DNA from: Benincasa hispida
Taxonomy: Eukaryota; Streptophyta; Magnoliopsida; Cucurbitales; Cucurbitaceae
Length of the DNA stretch: 64,000 nt
Direction: 5' to 3'
Assembly (NCBI RefSeq): GCF_009727055.1
Contig: NC_052359.1
Location: 11,176,181-11,240,180 of the forward strand
Position numbers and translations under genes: made by a program. Positions 1 through 10,902 of the stretch are shown one piece after another. Position 1 is the first letter of the stretch, and the number at the start of each line of letters is the position of its first letter. The notes beneath the pieces were generated by a model. It made no database searches, was not told the DNA's origin, and was given only the letters and a program-made list of their open reading frames with translations.

Positions 1-929
1 AGGGGTTGTACGCCTCTCCTATTTGTGTTTGCCCTGAAAAGAAAAGGTCTTGTTGAGCTTAACGCATAACTTAACTTCACCGTATATTGATAGTCATCGC
101 ATCATAACTAAGTTCGGCACATCTAACTATCTTCACCGCATTAGCTATCCTTAGCCATTTTACCTTATAACTTGGCTAATAATTGAAAATCCTTCCTCAA
201 TATGCTCAGGTAAGCACTGAAACGCCTTCTCAGTCTATGCGCTAGAAAACATTTGGTAAAACAATAATAGTTTGCCAAGAATTCTTTAACCTTCAGACTC
301 TTCAGATGGCAGCAACACTCCTCATTTAGGTGCTAGAAAACATTTGGTAAAACAGTCTCCTTCGTTGTGAAGCCTATTTATACTTGGGCGTGCATGAAGA
401 GTTTGCTTAATTAATTGTCACCTGGCATGCTTATCCTTTCATTGACGTTTACAAGGCTGTCCCCTGGCATACTTACTCGTTAATTAAGCTGAATTTCTCA
501 GTTTAACTTCATCGCATGGTCTTGCAATCACTTAAGCCTTTTCTCTTAAACGCATAAACTTCTGTCGCATAGTTTAATAGAGTTGCCTGCATGGTGCTTT
601 ATAGCTTCAATGCATGGAGTCCACTAAGTCCTCTGAGCATTAACTTCTTCCTACTTCACCCAAGTCCCAACATTCCACATTTAACATATTTTCTTGCCCT
701 TTTCCAGCTTGCCATTATTATTCTCAACACTCTATGTGTCGACTATGTTCTCAACCTGGACATATATACTCGTAACACTTAGAAAATTTTCTTCTTTCAC
801 ATTTCAGACACATCATTTAATTAAACATACTTAACCTACTTTTTCCATTATTGTTAATACACACCTTAAACACTTAATTAAGAGAATTTAAACTTAATTA
901 ACTTAGTAAAATAAGTTCAGGGGTTTACA
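1..929 (-). repeat. 3' LTR of the gypsy element (partial, cut by window edge)
   Basis: This stretch matches the right part of the 5' LTR at about 12139-13231, including shared blocks rich in 'cgcat' words and the same terminal 'tttaca'. In minus orientation it begins at 929 with TGTAAAC directly after a purine-rich tract. About 1.2 kb of the LTR lies outside the window. A short internal segment present in the other copy (about 12410-12590) is missing here. Confidence 0.85.
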
Positions 930-950
930 ATTTACCTTCCCTTAAAGAAA
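930..950 (-). other. Polypurine tract of the gypsy element
   Basis: Read on the minus strand this is TTTAAGGGAAGGTAAAT, immediately upstream of the 3' LTR start. That is the expected place and composition for the second-strand primer of an LTR retrotransposon. Confidence 0.75.
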
Positions 951-979
951 TTTCATCATCAAAATTTTCCTAAAACTTC

Positions 980-1516
980 TCATGTGAACAGGTGTGGATA
1001 TTTTTTTTTCATTTGATCTTCAACTTCCCATGTAGCCTCCTTAACTTCATGATTTCTCCACAAGACTTTTACTAATGGAATAGTCTTGTTTCTTAACACC
1101 TGCTCTATTCTATCTAAGATTTGAACTGGTTCCTCTTCATAAGATAAATTTTCCTTTAATTTCACTAGTTGTTCTTGGAGAATATGAGTAGGATCAGGTA
1201 CATACTTCCTTAACATAGATACATGGAAAACATCATGTATCTTGGGTAATTCAGTAGGTAAAGCTAACTTGTAGGTTGTTGTCCCTACACGTTCAATTAT
1301 CTCATAAGGTCCTATATATCAAGCTTAGCTTACCTTTCCTACCAAATCTGAGTATTCCTTTCCATGGTGATAGCTTTAGGAATACCCGATCTCCAATCTC
1401 AAGTACTAACTATTTTCTCCTTTTATTTGCATAGCTTTTCTATCTATCACGAGCTATCTTCATATTTTTTCTAATTAACTTAACATTTCTTGATGTTACC
1501 TAAACTAACTCTGGTT
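980..1516 (-). pseudogene. Gypsy integrase C-terminal end and chromodomain-like tail
   Basis: Minus-strand translation gives, in order, a degraded 'GDRVFLKLSPWKGILRFG' block, which is the GPF-type core of gypsy integrase tails; then 'MLRKYVPDPTHIL'; then 'VKVLWRNHEVKEATWEVED' near the end, typical of chromovirus integrases. The last open stretch is 980-1216 and terminates at 980. Stops interrupt the upstream part. It continues the integrase relic at 7044-7640, from which the solo LTR insertion separates it. Confidence 0.85.
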
Positions 1517-3693
1517 CTATTTGTTGGGGTTGATGCCCTAAAGTCTCATGTTCTATAGTTTGTAAACAGTTTCTACGAACACATATGATGTATAATATAT
1601 GATATTTTACTTCACTTCTTGATTTTGTTCAGTTCTTTGTTTTATTTGCTTTACCACAAAACCAATAAACCTAAAATCCCTAGTTAACTATATATAACTT
1701 AAGCACATATGTAGTGACATACAAGTGGATCATGTCTTAAGTGATAACCAAAATGGTCTATAGTATATGGATATATAAGGGAAACCTTATCCTGGTAACG
1801 CTACGGATGCAGACCACTTTGTGGAATAGTCACAATTGTTATGACTTGTCACAGATGGTCTGATCCTGATCATTCATGTAGAGGACATGTGAGCGGGGGC
1901 GTCCTATACAAAGAGTTTGTATAAAACCTAACCACGAAGTGTTAATATCTCTTTATATAACACCGTTCATGACAGAGACTTCACTTCACTAGAATGACCA
2001 TAGGTAACATGACCTCAATCCTGAGTGAGTTGGGAACTCCTGCCATTGAGGGCGGTTCTTTGATTTGTATAAGTGCGAGTGGGTAGGTCACCGACTCAAA
2101 CCTACCACTTTGGGGATTCGTCTAATTTGGGAGCTGGGAACTCAACTACACAAGAAGGAATTCACTCTTTCCCGAATCAGAGGTAAGTAGATAGATAACT
2201 CCCTTAAGGACTGATTCTACGGCTTGAACAATGTGTCGCCACACACCTTCTCTTGGCCCAAGAAGTGTTCACACATAGTTGGACTATGTTATATTGTTCA
2301 TTAAAGGAATCAATGGTACTTAAGGAGTGAGATGTAACTACAGGGGCAAAATAAAAAATTAGCTCAGCTGTACTTACGAGCATCTGTGAAGGGTCATCGT
2401 ACTCATGATTGTTTATATCCGATGGACGCAAAAATATATCAGTGGTAAAAAGAGTTCAGCTGTTGGTCTTTAGTGTAATGTCTGGTAGTTAACGAATGGT
2501 GAATCTCATGGCTAAAGAGTTTAGTCAGCTTTTCACGTACCATTAGAGCTTCGAGCCACAGGTCCATAAAGTTCTTTTTGTAGCTTGGATAAAGTTGAGA
2601 ATCGATTTTTGGGTCTGTTTGAAATATTTGAATTGACAAGAGGGAGTTCGATTATATATAATATAATTGAACTAGTTAATTATATATGATATAATTGACT
2701 AAATGTATGAGATACATTATTTTGGAGAAAATTAGGTATAAATATGATTTATATCAAGTAGAGGAGAAATTACTATAGTAGATATAAGATATCAAACTAT
2801 AGGTTAAGAATCTGGTATGATTATATTGATTAATTAATTAATTAGGTGGTTATGTGATCATTGACCGAGAATTTCTCCTAAATCGTGCTAAAGTGGGAAG
2901 ATCAATTTCGATTATTGTAACTAAACAATAAAAATGAAAATTGTTTTCATTTTGCGTGCTACGAAAAGAAGAGTTCAAAAATTCGCTCACGGTGTGGAAA
3001 CTTCATGATCGCTTAGTTGAAAGCTTATACGATAGCGCTCATCGCCTAAACGATCACACACTCACACACTAAACAATCGCACGCAATTTCTAAACGATCA
3101 CTTAGCGCGTCAAGCTGATCTAAACGATTAGTTACTATTTACTAGACGATTGCTTAGTAAAACTGTAACGATATTTTTATATCTTTAAGCATGTGGACAA
3201 ATATGAATGTGAATGAATGAACAAGTCCATGTCCCTAGCAACGGTGCCATAAACTTGTAAGGATACGGGATGTATGTTGTGATGTGTATGTGATGTATCA
3301 CTTTTTTTTTATTTTTTATTTTTTATTATTATTTTCATCAACGCAAGTCACTAAGACTTTGCGGTATTCATTTTCTTTTAAACAATCATTCACAAAAATT
3401 TAAGAACAACACAATTTATGCATAGAAGTAGGGAAATTGAACAAAGTACGGAAATTAACGCAATTAAATTAAATGAACAGTAAATTCATAAAGCAATAAA
3501 AGCTAGTTTTAAGGAAACAATAAATAGCGCAATGCATAGAGCAATAAAGAAGGCAATTAAGAAAGCAATTAAACATAGATTTTAGAGATGCTGATTGAAA
3601 GAAATTTCTCAAGATTACCGCAATCCATATCTCTGCAGGCGGTCAAACTTGTCTGCACAATGTCATCAAGGACATTGTTCACCTCCTTGCCTC

Positions 3694-3731
3694 CTGTCTC
3701 TTATACACATCTAGATGTGTATAAGAGACAG
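3694..3731. other. Nextera mate-pair junction adaptor (artefact)
   Basis: 38 bp made of CTGTCTCTTATACACATCT followed directly by its reverse complement. This is the Tn5 mosaic-end junction adaptor of Nextera mate-pair libraries. It is synthetic library sequence left in the assembly. Confidence 0.98.
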
Positions 3732-3826
3732 GTGGTAACCTGATCTCAGATCAATCTTTGAAAAGATTGATGCTTCTTTCAGCTAATCAAACAGCTCATC
3801 GATACGAGGTAACTGATACTTATTTN
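3732..3826 (+). other. Misplaced read segment plus assembly gap base
   Basis: 3732-3825 (94 bp) is identical to 8962-9055 in the reverse-transcriptase part of the gypsy relic, and 3826 is N. It follows the adaptor directly, so it is the other arm of a mate-pair molecule pasted into the consensus. Confidence 0.92.
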
Positions 3827-5130
3827 TAGATTTTAGAGATGCTGATTGAAAGAAATTTCTCAAGATTACCGCAATCCATATCTCTGCAGGCGGTCAAACT
3901 TGTCTGCACAATGTCATCAAGGACATTGTTCACCTCCTTGCCTCATCCCGCAGTGTGTACGGGAAGAGATACAATCTAATTCCTTCGGGAGTCACACCGG
4001 GTATGGAGAATGTGTTGCACATTTCTACGAAGCTGGTCAAATGAGCATGTGTGTCTTCTCCTATCCTGCATTTTAGATCATTTGAAGCACGACCGACCTT
4101 ATCTCAAACCTTGCATTCTCCACAACCGTAGGTCTTGAAATTTCAGGGCTTAATTTGGTTCTGATGTGTTCCTACGCGAAAAATACAATTGATCTCTAAG
4201 TCAGTTTAGAATTTCTGGATCAATTCCAGTACTCATAAACCGTCAGCCTGTTCTTCACGTTAAACAGACAGTACAAAGAGATCTGTCCTGCAACATACCA
4301 CAAAAGTATTCAACACTAACCGTTACCAATCCCTGGCAACGGTGCCATAAACTTGTAACGATATTTTATATCTTTAAGTATGTGGACAAATATGAATGTG
4401 AATGAATGAACAAGTCCATGTCCCTGGCAACAGCGCCATAAACTTGTAAGGATATGGAATATATGTTGTGATGTGTATGTGATGTATCGCTTATACACAC
4501 TACTGAAGATGCAAAATGATTCAAGTTCATGTTGCCATAAACTTGATGACATAGATTTGATCTCTTTTTCTTTTTCTTTATCTAACTTTAACGCATGGTT
4601 TGTGAATGAAATGAATGATGTGTTGTATATGCACTCAAGTATTTTGCGATAAAGAGAATTTTTTATGCGATACTACGTTCTAAATATGCGTTGATGGTGA
4701 TATGCTCGTAGTATGCGATGGAGTACTGCATGTCACAAGTTTCTTTGCGCTGAAACCAAGTATAATTTCAATGCAAGTTTCTCAGACTAATCCGAGGTCG
4801 AACATAGGGATTGTTTTCGTTAATGCGTTACTTATGTGACATATGCGACTGGTTTAACAATGAATAAAGAATTTGGGTTTATACAGAAATATAAATTGAG
4901 TTGAAAGAACATTGCGTTAATAAAGTAAAATCCTAAACTAATATGATACAAGATACAAGATACATGATACACAATACTGAGGTCGAGAACTGACTGTGAA
5001 GTTGTACAAAGAATCGATGTATGCGATGGCAAGTCTTTATGAATGAAGCAAAAAGAGAAAGAGTAAATAGTAAAAACATCGCAAGTTTGTCATTTGCGTT
5101 AAAGATGCAACTAAGATTCCGCTTTCCCTT

Positions 5131-5289
5131 GGCGTACACTTCTCGGTGATCGGCCACGTCCCCATATCTCTATGGTGAAACAGGGATGAACCTGTCTCTT
5201 ATACACATCTAGATGTGTATAAGAGACAGGGCGTACACTTCTCGGTGATCGGCCACGTCCCCATATCTCTATGGTGAAACAGGGATGAA
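5131..5289 (+). repeat. 60-bp exact duplication around a second adaptor
   Basis: 5131-5190 and 5230-5289 are identical and are separated only by one extra base and the 38-bp adaptor at 5192-5229. Removing the adaptor and one copy restores a simple continuous sequence. Confidence 0.92.
5192..5229. other. Second Nextera mate-pair junction adaptor (artefact)
   Basis: Same 38-bp inverted mosaic-end sequence as at 3694-3731, base for base. Confidence 0.98.
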
Positions 5290-7043
5290 TGTGATGAATG
5301 CAAGGTTGTTTCCATCTTTGGAAATACTTCTTGCTTTAGTTAATGCATTCTTCCAACCTTCTCTCGATAGGCGGAATAAAATCTTCACTTCTGCTCTCAC
5401 AGGTGAAGATGCCGTCGAGCATGCTTTAGCTAAACTTAATTATTTCCTTAAACAATTTAACTCACTCGTTTAATTCTTGCTATTTACCCAGGGGATTAAG
5501 AACACATCATGGAGAAAATGGATTATGGATGTACGGAAAGAGACAGAGAGATGACAATGGTGGCTATCATAACATTTAATTCTAAAATTAAGTGTCTGAT
5601 ACATGTTGTGAATGAAAGATTAAAGAAGATGAATACAGATGATGAAATAAAGATTAGAAACAAATGCAGAAAGAGTGTCAATGTCTTGACACAGATCCCA
5701 ACAGAGATAGTGCTTACCGGCGTGTAGAAGTGGTGGAGAGGAAAGCTTCCCTCTCAGGCTTGGTTTGTCGGTAGAATTGACCTTCATATAGGGCTTCAAC
5801 TATGGGAATTGGAAGGATTCTCTGCTCGGAGACTCACCTCTCGCCCTTGTCTCATGGTTCTCCCAGATCTACTCTGGATAGTCACTTTAGACCAGCCTCT
5901 CTCTCAGAATGAGTATATGCACGTCTCTATGTATACATATATGTACCAGTATTTGTACTTGTATATCTTTTCAGCGAATTTGAAGAAGCTATTTATAAGC
6001 GAGGCCTTAGCTCTTTGAATTTGTGGTCCCCACTGTATAGTTATGGTAGTTCCTGAAATGGCGGAATGGAAAATTTCTTCTATTACGCAATCAATCCGTT
6101 AGAAATGCACAACTAAAAGCTGTACATTTGCCAGAATCTTCCCCAAATGCGTTGGTCATCACATCTTCGATCTATCGCCGCATGCGGTGTTTTTTTATTA
6201 CCGCATGCAGTTGAAATTGCGTTAATCACTAGAGCTCTTGATCGATTGTCGCATGCGCCGTCATTGCGTTGATCATCTCTTCGTTCTTGATTGATGGGCA
6301 CAATACGACGTAGATACGTTGTTCATTTTGTCTTTGAGCCATGAATGCATGCGGTGACTTATTTCCTGCAAAACAAAAACTGAAACATTTTATTCTACTA
6401 TCGCAATGGTATTAATGGGTGTATTGACGACGTTTCATAATTTTCGCATTTCTTAGCCAATTTATATACTATCGACGCAACTTTTCTTTCTTTTAGCCGC
6501 AATATCTAAATAAAACAGTATAAATAACTTGTATTTCTACAAGTTATCAAAAACCTACACAATCGTGTACCTTTTCCTAAACGAAAAACACCTGACTATA
6601 CTATAGTCATCTACTATCTCCCACTTGCTTGTTCATTCTACACAATCGACTTTTCCTCCTCCCTCTACCAATTCCATCAAAGTCCACTCTTTGGATTCTC
6701 ACTCTGAGAATACCAAGGGCTTTGAGTGGTGGTGTCATCCCCGGTTGCTGCTTGTTCGTGCGCTGTCGTTCGTGTAGACGATCGTGGTGCTGTTAGGCGA
6801 CTGATTGCTGGGTGATAAGAACCGTAGAGGAGTCACTTCCGCTGGATTGAGTTTGAGTGAAGATTGTCTTCAACTAGTACGTTTACTCAATTTGTTGTAT
6901 TTTAATTGTTAAAGCATACCTATAATTAGTGTTACAATGCATATCTGTTTGTTAGAATGTGTGTATGGTAATTTCGTCAAAATGAAATAGGAAAGATCCG
7001 AACTCGCTCATGGGTACTCTTGTTTAAGAGTTTCTTCACTATT

Positions 7044-7640
7044 AACTGTCTTTCACTGACCTCATTCCAACAAATCGGAGTTCTACAAGGTATTTCATAC
7101 AAAGCCTCATACAGTGCCATACCAATACTGGAATATAACTATTATTATAAGCAAATTCTGCTAATAATAAATGTGTATCCCAACTACTTTTAAAATGCAA
7201 TACACATCTCAACATATCTTCCAAAGTCTGGATCGTTCATTCTGACTGTCCATCTGTCTATGGATTAAAGGTTATACTAAAATGCAAATTAGTACCAGGT
7301 GTCTTTCGCAAACTAGTCCAGAACTTTGAAATGAATCTTATCTCTGTCTGATATAATAGATACTAGAGCTCCACTTGGCTCACAAGTCGGTCAACATATA
7401 ACTTAGCCAGCTGGTCCAAAGTAGATGTATCTTTAGTGGGGAAAAATTTTACTCTTTTTGTCATCTTGTCCATTATTACCCAAATACCGTCATAACCATT
7501 ACGTGTCCTAGGTAACCCAAACATAAAATCATTGGTCACATGCTTCCATTTCCATTCAGGTACTGGAAGTGGGTTCAACAAACCTGCAGGTCTCTAACGT
7601 ACTGGCTAAACCTGCTGACAGATCAGACATCTGTCTACAT
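7044..7640 (-). pseudogene. Gypsy integrase core, broken
   Basis: Minus-strand translation gives 'YVDRCLICQQ', the tail of the HHCC zinc region, then 'PLPVPEWKWKHVTNDFMFGLP' wording and 'RNGYDGIWVIMDKMTKRVKF' with the first catalytic aspartates. Further on comes '[11 protein letters not shown]', typical of gypsy integrases. Frames change near 7363 and 7224, and stops occur between the blocks. The remainder of integrase lies beyond the copia solo LTR, at 980-1516. Confidence 0.9.
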
Positions 7641-9560
7641 AACTGGCTTTGTCTTTCTTCATCCCCAACCACCAATATAACTTCTTCAATGCCCTGTACG
7701 TCTTGGTGCTACTTGGGTGCATAGCATAGGCTAAATCATGTGCCTTTCTAGTACGATATTTTTCAATAGCTCATCATTAGAAACACATAACATGTCATCC
7801 TTCATTAAAGCTCCATCCTGTCTTAGAATAAAATGTGATCTCTACAGTTGTTTAACTTCTTCAATCAATTTGCTGAGATTATCGTCTATCATTTGACCCT
7901 TGATGATATCATCTACTAGTGTAGGTCTTAATGTTCTACCATGTCTCCCAAATGACCTACTGTCAGAGTTGCATTAGCTCCTTTGAACTCTTGTAGCAAC
8001 CTTCCCCTTAAAAAAATTCAACATGTCTCTGGAACAGCTCGAATTTCTGCTCAAAGCATCTACTACCACATTAGACTTGCCTGGGTGGTAGTCAATAGTG
8101 CAATCATAATCTTTTATCAACTTGTCTCAGATTTAACTTCTTCTTATCAAAGATATATTTCAAACTCTTATGATCTGTAAAGATATGGCATTTCTCACCA
8201 TATAAGTAATGTCGCCATATCTTTAATGTTAGTACAATAGTTGCTAATTCCAGATCATGAGCAGGGTAATTATCTTTACGTTTCTTCAGTTGCCTGGAAA
8301 TATAAGCTATAACCTTACCACTTGCATCAACACATACCCCAAACCCGGTCTAGATGCATCACAATAAATCTCAAATTCCTTTCTTGGCACTAGAAGAATT
8401 AAGATTGGTGCAGTTACCAATCTTTACTTCAAATCTTAAAAACTTCATTCACGGTTATCTGTCCATTCAAATTTAACATCTTTTCTGGTCAAATTGGTCA
8501 ATGGAAGGGCTATTTTCAAGAAGCTCTCTACGAACTTCCTGTAGTAACCTATCAGGCCAAGGAAACTACGTACCTTTATTACTGAGGTAGGTCATCCCAT
8601 CTAACTACAGCTTTAATCGTCTGAGAATCAACGCTAACACCTACTACAGACACCACGTGTCCACCTAGTCGAGCTAGAACTCACATTTGCTGAACTTAGC
8701 ATATAATTGTTTATCTCATAATGTTTGCAATACTATCCTCAAATGTTCTGCATGTTCTTCTTTAGTTCCTGAATACACTAGGATATCATCTATGAAAACA
8801 ATCACAAGTTGATCTAAGTATGGATGAAATATTTTGTTCATCAAATCCATAAACACTGTTGAGGCATTAGTTAAACCAAGTGGCATAATTAAAAACTCAT
8901 AATGTCCATATCTGGATCGAAAAGTTGTCTTAGGAATATTTGACTCTCTAATCTTCAATTGGTGGTAACCTGATCTCAGATCAATCTTTGAAAAGATTGA
9001 TGCTTCTTTCAGCTAATCAAACAGCTCATCGATACGAGGTAACTGATACTTATTTCTTATAGTTACCTTGTTCATTTGCCTGTAACCAACACATAATCTG
9101 AGTGTGCCATCTTTCTTCTTCACACACATAATCGGTGCTCCCCAAGGTGACACACTGGGCCTAATATAGCCCTTATCTACGAATTCCTATAGTTGAGTTT
9201 TAAGTTCCTTCAAATCAATTGTAGCCATCTTGTACGATACCTGTGAGATATGTGTTGTTCCTGGTATCAAGTCTATAGTAAACTCTACCTCTCTATCTAG
9301 TGGTAACCCTGATAACTCTTTAGGAAATACATCAAGGAACTCTTGTACCACAGGAAAATCCTCTGGTCTTATCTTCCTCGGTCGAGAAACCGTTACATGG
9401 GCCAAATATGTTATACAACCTTTACTCAATAACTTTCTAGCATAGTTTCTAGCACCGTATCAATATTCAATGTAAACATACTAGAAATAAATGAATGAGT
9501 TGCTCTTGGATCAAATAAAATATGTGCAGGTCTATCATGAATAAAAACTGTACCAGTAAC
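7641..9560 (-). pseudogene. Gypsy protease, reverse transcriptase and RNase H, broken
   Basis: In minus order: a protease relic near 9480-9540 reads 'LFDPRATHSFIS', where the usual glycine after DP is replaced by R. A linker and the start of RT follow (9187-9429, 'FPVVQEFLDVFPKELSGLP'). The RT core is at 8716-8958, with '[17 protein letters not shown]' and the catalytic 'FIDDIL'. An RNase H relic near 8080-8350 includes 'AHDLELA' and '[10 protein letters not shown]'. Several stops and frameshifts separate these, so the polyprotein is dead. The stretch 8962-9055 is the source-like copy of the misplaced read at 3732-3825. Confidence 0.92.
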
Positions 9561-9569
9561 AACATTTAG

Positions 9570-10806
9570 TGCATTCTCAGCCTCCTACTGGGTCATGGCG
9601 TAAACCTTGCCCTGCTGACGTGTCCGTCCCACTATACCCTTTTGTTTGGCACTACTAGTGTCCTCATCACTTGCAATGCCTACCATAGGCTGCATCATAG
9701 TCTGAGATGCTGCCTTCTGCTCAATCTGTGCACCTAAAATCAATTGAGGACATTCCCTCCTGAAATGCGCAGGTTGTCCACACTGATAGCAGACATTCTA
9801 CCCCTCATAACATTATCCTATATGAAATTTGTCACATTTGGTACACTGGGCTTTCTATGCTGGCCACTGATTCCCCAGAACGTCTAAATCTAGATCTCCC
9901 AACTGTCTGATCGGATCTCTGTCTAGCTCTCCTCTGCTAACTACCAGCTATATTGCCCTAAGAGGTCATTGGACCATTAAAAGAAGGCCTAAAATATCTC
10001 CTGTCAAACTCTCCTAGAGTGAATTTCCTCTTCTCCCCTATAGAGCCTTCCCTGTCCTACCTATCCTCTATCAGGCTCTCTTCCACTCGCATGGCAATCT
10101 CAACTAACTGGGAAAAATCTGTCCAATTAGTTGTAGCAGTAATGGGATTTTGTATCTCTCTTCTCAAACCAGCCTTAAAACATCTACATCGGCCTTTCTC
10201 TTCAGCTATGATCGTAGAAGCATACTTGGACAACTCGGTATACTTCTACTCGTACTCAGCGACTGTCATATTATATTGAACAAGCTTCAGGAACTCGTTC
10301 CTCTTCGCCTCATGATATGAAGCTAGATAATATTTATCTTCAAAAATTCTTTTAAACTCATCCCATATCATTTCTTCTGATCTGTTCTTCTAGAATCAAT
10401 CACTCTCCACCACTGCTCTGCACGTTTCTATAGCAAAAATACTGCAACTTGACCTTACAGTCCTCAGGACATCCAGTTTCTTGAAAACTTTTCTCTAACT
10501 GAATTAACCATACCTCAGTATCTCCTGGGTCAGTCATACCTTCGAAAGCAGTGGCACCCAGTGCCTTCATTCTCTCAATATAATTCTTCTTTCTCAGGAT
10601 CCGCTGGTACCAATCCTACACTAGCTGTCAATCTCTGAGCAATCCTATCAAAGACTCTATCTTCCATCTGAGAATCTACTTTGACCTGGGGGGAAGGGTA
10701 ATAGACTCTCCCTTTGATGTAGCTTTTTGCACTATCGGTTCTATAACTAACTCTGGATCCCTTCGAGCCACGGGATCTTAGTAGGGTCACGATCTGTTTC
10801 AGCCAT
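9570..10806 (-). pseudogene. Gypsy gag, broken
   Basis: A minus-strand ATG at 10806 lies 80 bp downstream of the primer site. The frame then shifts into the 10575-10790 segment ('MEDRVFDRIAQRL'). Degraded blocks between 10550 and 10000 resemble the retrotransposon gag domain. Near 9750-9800 a CCHC zinc knuckle is intact: 'CYQCGQPAHFRREC' fits CX2CX4HX4C. Stops and frame changes occur throughout. Nucleocapsid-type RNA binding is the family role; none is expected from this copy. Confidence 0.8.
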
Positions 10807-10887
10807 CTGTCACGTATACATTATTAGGCTCATAACATTATTCACATGCTCTTAATCTAATGCATGACTCTATTCCCAAAATCTTAT

Positions 10888-10899
10888 ACTCTGATACCA
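10888..10899 (-). other. Primer binding site of the gypsy element
   Basis: On the minus strand this reads TGGTATCAGAGT, three bases after the LTR end. It is the usual complement of the 3' end of plant initiator methionine tRNA. Confidence 0.85.
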
Positions 10900-10902
10900 A
10901 CT

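Larger units (their letters stand above)
3576..3944 (+). repeat. 118-bp exact duplication flanking an adaptor and misplaced read
   Basis: 3576-3693 is repeated exactly at 3827-3944. The first copy stops exactly where the adaptor at 3694 begins; the second starts directly after the N at 3826. The pattern is that of a gap-filling or scaffolding error, not of biology. Confidence 0.9.
3168..6545. mobile_element. Non-autonomous LTR-type insertion, partly misassembled
   Basis: This block interrupts the copia solo LTR and has no recognisable gag or pol. It contains three copies of an 18-bp word read on the minus strand as TGGCACCGTTGCCAGGGA or a near variant (3232-3249, 4330-4347, 4421-4438). This resembles the primer site that Athila-type gypsy elements match to a tRNA, and each copy sits next to 'taaacttgtaa'. 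The segments about 3168-3300 and 4346-4490 are near repeats. This suggests a LARD- or TRIM-like element, possibly a tandem or rearranged one. Two sequencing-adaptor insertions and an N mean its structure here should not be trusted. Confidence 0.55.
1522..7038 (+). mobile_element. Ty1/copia solo LTR nested in the gypsy integrase, itself interrupted
   Basis: It begins with TGTTGGGGTTGATGCC, like the 5' LTR at 46963, and ends with TTCA. The 5 bp CTATT occur on both sides (1517-1521 and 7039-7043), a perfect target-site duplication. No gag or pol lies between the ends: 1522 to about 3167 and about 6546-7038 together equal one LTR of roughly 2.1 kb, comparable to the 2,036-bp LTR at 46963-48998. 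It is therefore a solo LTR, presumably left by LTR-LTR recombination, later split by the insertion at about 3168-6545. Confidence 0.85.

Noticed and set aside
3694..5229. Inverted 19-bp repeats as transposon termini
   Set aside because: They are exact synthetic Tn5 mosaic ends joined tail to tail, known from library preparation, with no transposon between them.
5285..5473. 62-residue frame after the second adaptor
   Set aside because: It starts inside the artefactual duplication and shows no domain.
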